Below, one piece after another: positions 58,158-64,000 of a stretch of DNA of 64,000 nt. A program made the translations under genes and the position numbers. The notes beneath the pieces are model-generated. The model worked only from the letters and a program-made list of their open reading frames with translations. It was not told the DNA's origin and searched no databases. The DNA is from Dysosmobacter welbionis (lineage in GTDB: Bacteria > Bacillota > Clostridia > Oscillospirales > Oscillospiraceae). Where the stretch lies: NCBI RefSeq assembly GCF_005121165.3, contig NZ_CP034413.3:1860001-1924000 (forward strand), in the 5' to 3' direction. The number at the start of each line of letters is the position of its first letter. The stretch's first letter is position 1.

Positions 58158-58295
58158 GGGACCACCTCCGTTTCATTTCCTTTATTTTACAGGTCCTGTT
58201 CCAAAAAGGCAGGGGGAATCTGTCGAGGCGTCCCCCACTCCGCAGGAAAAGCGGCCGCCCAATGGGCGGCCGCCATGCGAACACTGCATATTCCA

Positions 58296-59291
58296 TTACC
58301 GGGACGGTTCCTCCGCCAGGCGCGCTTCGTAGGCCGCCTGATCCGCCCGGCCGGGCCTGGTGGCCCGCAGGGCCTTCACGATCAGGGCCGTGGTGGCCTG
58401 GAGGAACACCGGAGAAAAGGCCACCGGAAACAGCACGTCTCCGGGGAAATAGGCCTCGGCCAGCACCGCCCCAGCGCTGATGTTCCGCATCCCGGCGTTG
58501 AGGGCGACAGTCTGCACTGTGGGGAAGTCCAGCTTCAACAGCCGCCCCGCCCAATACCCCAGGAAAAAGCCCAACAGGCACAGGAAGAACACCACGATCA
58601 TCACCCGCACCAGGGTCGGTGTCAGGTTCCGGAGGAAGGGCGCGCAGCCGGTGGCATTGGCCGTGATGATGAGCAGCAGGGCCGCCTTGGCGGGCAGGGA
58701 CAGCTTCGGCTTCAGCGTGACCGCCACGGCACCCTTTGTCAGCTGGTACAGCACCATGGCTACCAGAGCCGGAAGCGCCACCATCAGCAGCAGGTCCCGC
58801 ATCATGCCCCAGGTGTCCAGCTCCACCACCGAGCCCACCAGCAGCTTCATGGTCAGGGGGATCACCACCGGGGAGAGGAGTGTATCCAGCAGCACCACCG
58901 AGAGGCACAGGGCGGTATTGCCCCGACTCATGCCCACCCACATGAGGGACGCCACACCGGTGGGCACTGCATACTCCAGCACCAGCCCGATGGTAAACAG
59001 CGGCGCGTCCGGAAAGCACAGCGTCCCCAGGCCCAGGGTAATGAGGGGCATCACCACGTGGAGCAGGCCGAAAATCACCGCCACCGGCAGAGGGTGGCGG
59101 ACCACCTGCGCCAGCTCCCGGAAGCCGCCGCCCAGGCTGTTGGAAAAAGTCATGAAGGCGAACAGCCCTACCGTCACCCCGTTCAGGTGGGAGAGCACCT
59201 CCGGAAAGGCAATACCCAGCGCCACACAGCAGAGCACCACCGGCGCCATGTGTCCGCCCAGGAAGCCATCCAGGCGGCCGAGCGTTTTCAA
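58296..59291 (-). CDS. BASS-family (bile acid:sodium symporter-like) transporter
   Basis: 331 residues from TTG 59291, preceded by GAGGGGATC; a later start at ATG within GGHMAPVVL is possible. Nine or ten hydrophobic segments. LFAFMTFSNSLGGGF and ALNAGMRNISAGAVLAEAYFPG match the two conserved sodium-site motifs. The family moves bile acids, keto acids or pantoate with Na+. A gut habitat makes bile acids attractive, but bacterial members often carry other organic anions. Confidence 0.88.
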   Translation of the reverse strand: MKTLGRLDGFLGGHMAPVVLCCVALGIAFPEVLSHLNGVTVGLFAFMTFSNSLGGGFRELAQVVRHPLPVAVIFGLLHVVMPLITLGLGTLCFPDAPLFTIGLVLEYAVPTGVASLMWVGMSRGNTALCLSVVLLDTLLSPVVIPLTMKLLVGSVVELDTWGMMRDLLLMVALPALVAMVLYQLTKGAVAVTLKPKLSLPAKAALLLIITANATGCAPFLRNLTPTLVRVMIVVFFLCLLGFFLGYWAGRLLKLDFPTVQTVALNAGMRNISAGAVLAEAYFPGDVLFPVAFSPVFLQATTALIVKALRATRPGRADQAAYEARLAEEPSR

Positions 59292-59319
59292 ATCCGATCC
59301 CCTCTTTTCTAGTTCCTGT

Positions 59320-60294
59320 TCAGCGGCAGAGATAGGAAAACCAGCCCTCAGCGCTCCGTGTCTCCAGGATCTCCCAGCCGTTTTCCCGCAGGCGGTCCGC
59401 CACCTCCTGCGCCCGGTCGTCGATGATGCCGGAGCAGAGGAACAGTCCGCCCGGAGCCAGCATGGGCCGCACCAGCGGAGAAAGGCCGATGATGACGTCC
59501 GCCACGATATTAGCCACCACCATCTGCCAGCCGCCGCCCAGATCCGCCCGCAGAACCGCGTCCCCCAGTACATCTCCGATCCGGACGGTGTAGGTGTCCT
59601 GCCCGATGCCGTTGAGGGCGGCGTTCTCATAGGCTACGTCCCGGCACTTGTCGTCGATATCCACCGCCGCGGCGGAGGCCGCCCCCAGCTTCAGCGCCGC
59701 GATGGAGAGGATACCGCTGCCGCAGCCCAGGTCCAGTACCCGCTCGCCGCCGCGGATGGTCTTCTCCAGCGCCGTCAGGCACAGGCGGGTGGTGGCATGA
59801 CTGCCGGTGCCGAAGGTGAGGCCCGGATCCAACACCAGGGCCACCCGCCCGGCGGCAAGGCCCGCCCGGACCTTGGGGTCCTCCCGCAGCCACTCCGGCA
59901 CCACCAGCAGCCGGTCTCCAATCTCCATGGGCTTGTAATACTGCTTCCAGTTGTTCTCCCAGTCGGCGTCCTCCAGGTCATCCAGGGTCATCAGCAGGGT
60001 GCCGCAGTCGTCCCGGGTCTTTTTCAGCTCCTCCAGGGCGATGCGGACCTCCCCCAGCTTGGCGAAGCCCTCGTCCCCCGCCTCCAGATAGAAGGTGATC
60101 CGGGACCGGCCCTGCATCTCCTGCCGCAAATCCTCGTCCACATAGTCCCAGTACTGCCCGTTGTTCTCCAGGAAGTCCTCGAACTCCGTCTCGTCATCGA
60201 TCACCACACCGTCGATGCCCAGGGCGGAGAGCATCGTCTCCACCGGCTCCAGTCCGGTGTGGTTTGTGTCGATATGTACCTCCAGCCATTTCAC
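59320..60294 (-). CDS. prmA: Ribosomal protein L11 methyltransferase
   Basis: 324 residues from GTG 60294 (VKWLEVHIDTNHTG), six bases after GAGGTG; upstream extension is unsupported. Acidic N-terminal substrate domain, linker WENNWKQYYKPMEIG, and the SAM fold with DPGLTFGTGSHATTRLCL and VLDLGCGSGILS. It trimethylates L11 on the ribosome. Followed 28 bases later by the BASS gene. Confidence 0.95.
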   Translation of the reverse strand: MKWLEVHIDTNHTGLEPVETMLSALGIDGVVIDDETEFEDFLENNGQYWDYVDEDLRQEMQGRSRITFYLEAGDEGFAKLGEVRIALEELKKTRDDCGTLLMTLDDLEDADWENNWKQYYKPMEIGDRLLVVPEWLREDPKVRAGLAAGRVALVLDPGLTFGTGSHATTRLCLTALEKTIRGGERVLDLGCGSGILSIAALKLGAASAAAVDIDDKCRDVAYENAALNGIGQDTYTVRIGDVLGDAVLRADLGGGWQMVVANIVADVIIGLSPLVRPMLAPGGLFLCSGIIDDRAQEVADRLRENGWEILETRSAEGWFSYLCR

Positions 60295-60345
60295 AGCCGT
60301 CACCTCATCTCTCCGCCGGAGCGGAATTATATTTGATCTCCAGGG

Positions 60346-60373
60346 AAAAGCGCCCCTCTGAAGGGACGCTTTT
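60346..60373 (-). terminator. Hairpin between degV and prmA
   Basis: 12-bp stem with one mismatch, AAAAGCGCCCCT / AGGGACGCTTTT, loop CTGA, directly after the degV stop. Minus strand continues CCCTGGAG, so it needs the stem's own Ts. Confidence 0.55.
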
Positions 60374-60383
60374 CCGTCCGTCC

Positions 60384-61256
60384 TCACCGGCGGCTGCCCA
60401 GGAAGAACAGGGCCAGCGTGCCAGGGCCAGAGTGGTTGCCGATGACCGGCCCCACGTAGTTGATATAGATGTCCTGTACGCCGAAGCGGCGCCGCACCTC
60501 GTCCGCCACAAACTCAGCGTCTGCCTCGCAGTCCCCGTGGCTGATGAAGATGGTCTGCCCCGCCGGGTCGATGGCGCTCTCCGCCATGCGGTCCACCAGG
60601 GCCAGCAGGGACGCCTTCCGCCCCCGGGTCTTGCTGACGGGCACCAGATGGCCCGTGTCATCCACATGCAGCACCGGCTTGATGGACAGCATGGTGCCGA
60701 GCAGGGCCGCCGCAGCGCTGACCCGGCCGCCACGCTTCAGATGGTTCAGGTCATCCACGGTGAACCAGTGGCACACCTTCGCCTTGGTCTCCTCCGCAAA
60801 GACGTGGACCTGGTCGATGGTCTTCCCCTTCCGCTTTTCCTGGACGCAGAGGTATACCAGCAGCCCCTGGCCCAAAGAGGCGCTGAGCGTGTCCACCACA
60901 AAGATCTTCCGTCCGGGGTATGCCTCCCGCAGGTCATCGGCGGCGATCACCGCCGACTGGTAGGTGGTGGAGAGCGCGGAGGAAAAGGCCAGGTACAGCA
61001 CGTCCCTGCCGCTATCCAGAATCTTCCGCATAGCCTCATCAAACACGCCCACGCTGATGGCGGAGGTGGTCGCCAGGGCGCCGGCGCGGAGCCGGGCATA
61101 GAAGTCCTGGAAGCCGATCTCCCGGCCGTCCAGGTAGTTGTGGTACACCCGGTCCTCCATATTCAGGCTCAGGGGCAGCACCTCCAGCTCCAGATCCGCC
61201 GCCATCCGGGCGGTCATGTCGCAGCAGCTGTCTGTCAGGATCACAAAATCATCCAT
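60384..61256 (-). CDS. DegV/FakB-family fatty-acid-binding protein
   Basis: 290 residues. VILTDSCCDMT, LPLSLNMEDRVYHNYLDG, TTSAISVGVFDEAM, YLAFSSALSTTYQSA, DTLSASLGQG and C-terminal NHSGPGTLALFF are family signatures. Members bind a fatty acid and deliver it to FakA kinase for phospholipid synthesis; the fakA partner is not in the window. Two bases separate it from the DUF1836 gene upstream. Confidence 0.93.
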   Translation of the reverse strand: MDDFVILTDSCCDMTARMAADLELEVLPLSLNMEDRVYHNYLDGREIGFQDFYARLRAGALATTSAISVGVFDEAMRKILDSGRDVLYLAFSSALSTTYQSAVIAADDLREAYPGRKIFVVDTLSASLGQGLLVYLCVQEKRKGKTIDQVHVFAEETKAKVCHWFTVDDLNHLKRGGRVSAAAALLGTMLSIKPVLHVDDTGHLVPVSKTRGRKASLLALVDRMAESAIDPAGQTIFISHGDCEADAEFVADEVRRRFGVQDIYINYVGPVIGNHSGPGTLALFFLGSRR

Positions 61257-61258
61257 GC

Positions 61259-61840
61259 TCAGTCCTTCTCCTTTTCCTTTTTGGCCCGTTCTTTGCTTTT
61301 GGCGTGGGCGGCGCTTGCTGCCTCCTCCCGGGCCTCCTGCCGCTGGCGCAGCAGCGTCACATACCGGCTGCTGGCCACGCCGGCGGCGTAGCTCATCAGA
61401 GCAAAGTGGATGGCCGCATCCGCCAGCTCCTCCTCCCCGGTGCGGTCCTCCATCTCATCGGCCACGGCGTTCAGCGCCTTGTTGAGGCTCCCGCAGAAGG
61501 CGGCGTACCCGTCGGAGATGGGCCGGTCCCCCTGCAGCTCCTCCCGGATCAGCAGATCCATATCCCGGGTGGACATCACCCGCTTCAACACACAGATAGC
61601 GGTGAGATAGGCCAGGTGGTCCCGGTTGTATTTCTTCCCCTCCGCCCGGGGCACCAGGCCGCTCTTCGTGTAGTTGTTCACCATGGCGGCGGTGAGGCCG
61701 TCATCCTCGTCGAACCGGATCACCTGCCGGTCCATATAGCTGAGCACCTGGTCCATATATAGGGAGAAGTCCGGCAGCTGGTCCCAGGGCACCGGGCGCT
61801 GGGTCCGCAGCCTCTCCCGCAGGGCCGTCAGATCATACAT
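61259..61840 (-). CDS. DUF1836 protein
   Basis: 193 residues from ATG 61840, after AAGGAG. DQLPDFSLYMDQVLSYMDRQV and MVNNYTKSGLVPRAEGKKYNRDHLAYLTAICVLKRVMS match DUF1836, which resembles a MerR-like winged helix and is often a regulator. C-terminal Lys/Glu/Ala-rich tail. Heads the DUF1836-degV operon and may regulate fatty-acid uptake (inference). Confidence 0.9.
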   Translation of the reverse strand: MYDLTALRERLRTQRPVPWDQLPDFSLYMDQVLSYMDRQVIRFDEDDGLTAAMVNNYTKSGLVPRAEGKKYNRDHLAYLTAICVLKRVMSTRDMDLLIREELQGDRPISDGYAAFCGSLNKALNAVADEMEDRTGEEELADAAIHFALMSYAAGVASSRYVTLLRQRQEAREEAASAAHAKSKERAKKEKEKD

Positions 61841-61886
61841 GCGGATACACTCCTTCCGCCGTGCGGCACGGCTTTTATTCAGAGGT

Positions 61887-61915
61887 AGTATACCACGCAA
61901 ATCTGATTTTGTAAA
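61887..61915 (-). promoter_or_regulatory. Promoter of DUF1836-degV
   Basis: Minus strand TTTACA (61915-61910), 17-base spacer, TATACT (61892-61887); 47 bases before the ATG. Confidence 0.75.
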
Positions 61916-61956
61916 TCACGTTTTCCAGGGTCCGGTATTGCATTTTCTGTTAGCAG

Positions 61957-63351
61957 TTATTTTCCCACACAGAATCGGGAAAAAATGCGGGAGACAATCT
62001 CCTCCTTCGCCGTGCGGCCTGTCAGCTCTCCCAGCGCGTCCAGGGCCTCCTCCGCGTCTGTGAGCACCGCATCCGGGGTCATTCCGGTCTCCAGGGCCTC
62101 CAAAGCCCGGCGGACTGCGTCCAGGGCCCGGCGGGCGGCGTCCTCCTGCCGCCGGTCGGTCAGCAGGCTGCCCGCCTCCCCCGGGTCCCCGGCGGGAAAC
62201 AGGGCTGCTACGGCGTTTCCCAGGTCCTCCAGTCCCTCGCCAGTGACGGAGGACAGGGACACCACGGCGGCAGGCGGGGCCAGAGGGCCCTCTCCGGCGG
62301 GAAAGACCGCCCCAGCCGTCCGCAGCCCCCCCGCCATATCCCGCTTAGTGAACACCAGGAGCCAAGGAACTCCGCACCGGGCCACATCCGCCAGCAGAGA
62401 TCCCTCTTCCGGGTCCTCCGGCACCGCACCATCCACCACCGCCAGCACCAGCTCCGCGGAGGCGATGGCTCTCCGGCTCCGCTCCACCCCCAGCTGTTCC
62501 ACCGGGTCCTCCGTGGCCCGGATGCCGGCGGTATCGATGAGCCGCAGCAGGACCCCGCCGCAGAGTACGGACTCCTCCACCGTGTCCCGGGTGGTGCCGG
62601 GGATGTCGGTGACGATGGCCCGCTCATACCCCGCCAGGGCGTTGAGCAGCGAAGACTTGCCCGCGTTGGGCCGGCCCACAATAGCCGTGCGGACGCCGGA
62701 TTTCAGTACCTGTCCCCGGCGGCAGGTGTCCAGCAGCCGCTCCAGCCGCCCAGCGGCGGACCGGAGGGCAGCGGCGATCTCCTCCGGCCGCACATCCTGA
62801 ATGTCCTCGTCCGGGTAGTCCACCACCGCGTAAAACCGGGAGGTGACTTCCAGCAGCTCCTCCTGGACCGGCTCCAGCACCCGGCGCAGGCCGCCGTCCA
62901 GCTGGGCGGCGGCGTTTCTGGCCGCGGCGGCGGTCTCCGCGTCGATCAGGTCCACCACCGCCTCCGCCTGGGTCAGGTCCATCCGGCCGTTCAAAAACGC
63001 CCGCTTGGTGAACTCCCCCGCCTGGGCCTGCCGGGCCCCGGCAGCGAAGAGGGCAGACAGCAGCTCCCGCAGCACCACGGGGGAGCCGTGGCAGTGGAAC
63101 TCTGCGCAGTCCTCCCCGGTGTAGCTGCCCGGCCCCGGGAACCGCACCGCAAGGCCCCGGTCAATGACCCGGCCCGCCCGGTCCAGCATCTCTCCGAACA
63201 CCATTTTCCGGGGCTCCTGGGCGGCAAAGGGACGGCCGCCAGCCGCCCGGAACACCCGCCCGCACAGGGCGAAGCACCCGTCTCCCGACACCCGGACGAT
63301 TCCGATGGCGGTGGCGGCGCTTCCAGTGGCGATTGCCGCGATCACATCCAT
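61957..63351 (-). CDS. mnmE: tRNA modification GTPase MnmE
   Basis: 464 residues from ATG 63351. The folate-binding N-domain has AIATGSAATAIGIVRVSG, and GEFTKRAFLNGRMDLTQAEAV is a hallmark motif. G1 is VGRPNAGKSS (about 224), G2/G3 TDIPGTTRDT and DTAGIRATED, and the C-terminus RIFSRFCVGK holds the catalytic Cys (canonical CIGK). With MnmG it makes cmnm5U34. It starts six bases after the HxlR gene stop, so both share a transcript. Confidence 0.97.
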   Translation of the reverse strand: MDVIAAIATGSAATAIGIVRVSGDGCFALCGRVFRAAGGRPFAAQEPRKMVFGEMLDRAGRVIDRGLAVRFPGPGSYTGEDCAEFHCHGSPVVLRELLSALFAAGARQAQAGEFTKRAFLNGRMDLTQAEAVVDLIDAETAAAARNAAAQLDGGLRRVLEPVQEELLEVTSRFYAVVDYPDEDIQDVRPEEIAAALRSAAGRLERLLDTCRRGQVLKSGVRTAIVGRPNAGKSSLLNALAGYERAIVTDIPGTTRDTVEESVLCGGVLLRLIDTAGIRATEDPVEQLGVERSRRAIASAELVLAVVDGAVPEDPEEGSLLADVARCGVPWLLVFTKRDMAGGLRTAGAVFPAGEGPLAPPAAVVSLSSVTGEGLEDLGNAVAALFPAGDPGEAGSLLTDRRQEDAARRALDAVRRALEALETGMTPDAVLTDAEEALDALGELTGRTAKEEIVSRIFSRFCVGK

Positions 63352-63356
63352 CTGCC

Positions 63357-63704
63357 TCACGCTCCCTTCCCGCCGGGACGGTTCTCCTCGCCCCAGATGC
63401 ACATAGCGTCCAAAATGGGGATGAGGGACCGCCCCCGCTCCGAAAGGCTGTACTCCACCTTGGGCGGAATCTGGGGATACTCCTCCCGCTGCACCAGGCC
63501 GGCCGCCTCCAGCTCCTTCAGGGAGAGACTCAGCGTCTTGTGGGAGATGGTCCCCAGGCGCCGCTTCAGCTCATTGTACCGCAGAACGCTGTACTCCGCC
63601 AGCCAGTAGAGAATAATCATCTTGTACTTACCGCTCACCAGGGACATGGTGTAGCCGAAGCCCGTCTCTTCAATCCCGGTGCCCGCCGTGATGCATGGCT
63701 CCAT
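63357..63704 (-). CDS. HxlR-family transcriptional regulator
   Basis: 115 residues; ATG 63704 after AAAAGGAGAG. Winged helix SGKYKMIILYWLAEYSVLRYNELKRRLGTISHKTLSLSLKELE, then VQREEYPQIPPKVEYSLSERG, the HxlR signature. A Cys sits at position 4, as in redox-sensing members (HypR, QorR). It faces the flavoprotein gene at 63808 and probably represses it. A partial dyad AGTA-N4-ACA-N4-TGT-N3-TACT (63725-63749) overlaps the flavoprotein's -35 box. Confidence 0.92.
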   Translation of the reverse strand: MEPCITAGTGIEETGFGYTMSLVSGKYKMIILYWLAEYSVLRYNELKRRLGTISHKTLSLSLKELEAAGLVQREEYPQIPPKVEYSLSERGRSLIPILDAMCIWGEENRPGGKGA

Positions 63705-63724
63705 TTTATGCTCTCCTTTTGGTT

Positions 63725-63777
63725 AGTATCTTACACCGATGTGCGTACTTTACAAACAGAGAATATCATAGGATACT
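63725..63777 (+). promoter_or_regulatory. Promoter and HxlR-type dyad of the flavoprotein gene
   Basis: TTTACA (63749-63754), 17 bases, GATACT (63772-63777). The dyad 63725-63749 abuts the -35 box. Direct repeats GTATCTTACA and GTACTTTACA are also visible there. Confidence 0.55.
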
Positions 63778-63807
63778 GGGGACATCAAGAAAAAAGGAGC
63801 GATTCTG

Positions 63808-64000
63808 ATGTCAAAGCAGATTCTGATTCTCAACGGCAGCCCCCGCATCCACGGAAACACTGCGGCGCTGATCGACGCGTTTACTGCCGGAGCGGAGGCG
63901 GCGGGCCACACCATCGCCCGGTTCGATCTGGCCGCTCTGGACATCCACGGCTGCCGGGGCTGCCTGGGCGGCGGAAGGGATCCCCGGCACCCCTGTGTCC
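63808..64000 (+). CDS. NADPH-dependent flavodoxin-fold oxidoreductase (3' end outside window)
   Basis: First 64 residues only; ATG 63808 after AAAGGAGC. QILILNGSPRIHGNTAALID is the FMN-binding loop; DIHGCRGCLGG carries the CxxC common in iron-sulfur flavoprotein-like reductases. The divergent HxlR gene implies control by electrophiles or redox signals. Truncated by the window edge. Confidence 0.9.
   Translation, partial: MSKQILILNGSPRIHGNTAALIDAFTAGAEAAGHTIARFDLAALDIHGCRGCLGGGRDPRHPCV

Noticed and set aside
1-64000. tRNA or rRNA genes
   Set aside because: No cloverleaf with GGTTCGAATCC-type T-arm or rRNA-like sequence was noticed on reading both strands.

Overview
The window is GC-rich (roughly 60-63% by eye) low-GC-lineage Gram-positive DNA of clostridial type. 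SepF, DivIVA, RicT, DegV, VanW, a DUF1836 protein, a DUF6440-like protein, a guanine-type purine riboswitch, TTGACA/TATAAT promoters and strong AGGAGG ribosome sites point to a gut Oscillospiraceae-like member of the Clostridia (the Flavonifractor/Oscillibacter/Lawsonibacter neighbourhood is an inference from gene content, not a search). No rRNA, tRNA, CRISPR array, transposase or phage gene was seen. The gene content is mostly housekeeping, and the unusual signals lie in intergenic DNA and gene architecture.

Layout. 1-6.4 kb: the 3' end of comM, a flavoprotein, a PepSY secreted protein, thiI, cinA and a collagen-like surface protein. 6.4-10.5 kb: a broken ZIP transporter, a guanine riboswitch with guanine deaminase, two lipoproteins and a small export protein. 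10.6-16.6 kb: a GntR/ABC operon, a membrane-linked XRE protein, a HAD phosphatase, ricT and holB. 17-26 kb: pyruvate phosphate dikinase, an AIM24-like protein, and carA followed by one continuous carB-dapF fusion. 26-35 kb: a multi-PAS protein, lepA, and an XRE-MBOAT-SGNH operon. 35-51 kb, almost all on the minus strand: divIVA, sepF, yggS, a HlyD-like adaptor, hfq, miaA, mutL, mutS and miaB, which together form a cell-division, RNA and DNA-maintenance block. 51-64 kb: rluD-lspA, an acyltransferase, a VTT protein, VanW, ParB/Noc, a BASS transporter, prmA, degV, mnmE, and a HxlR regulator divergent from a flavoprotein.

Most interesting points. (1) A 1343-residue CarB-DapF fusion whose epimerase half has Ala in place of the first catalytic Cys. 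(2) Two loci, lepA and hfq, where a diverged copy of the gene's own 3' end lies downstream at almost the same offset (224 and 223 bp), with the same ordered stem-loops between gene and copy. (3) Two small XRE-regulator/small-protein pairs with palindromic operators placed in promoter spacers. In one pair the two promoters overlap face to face within a 62-bp near-palindrome. (4) Dense stem-loop arrays, including six perfect hairpins in under 180 bp after mutL and a roughly 575-bp element with inverted-repeat ends upstream of mutS. (5) At least six single-base frame breaks, five of them in G/C runs, in ZIP, ABC permease, lepA, MBOAT (two) and miaB. Because lepA and miaB are normally well conserved, these look like consensus errors in the assembly rather than real pseudogenes, and those genes are annotated as frame-broken but probably functional.
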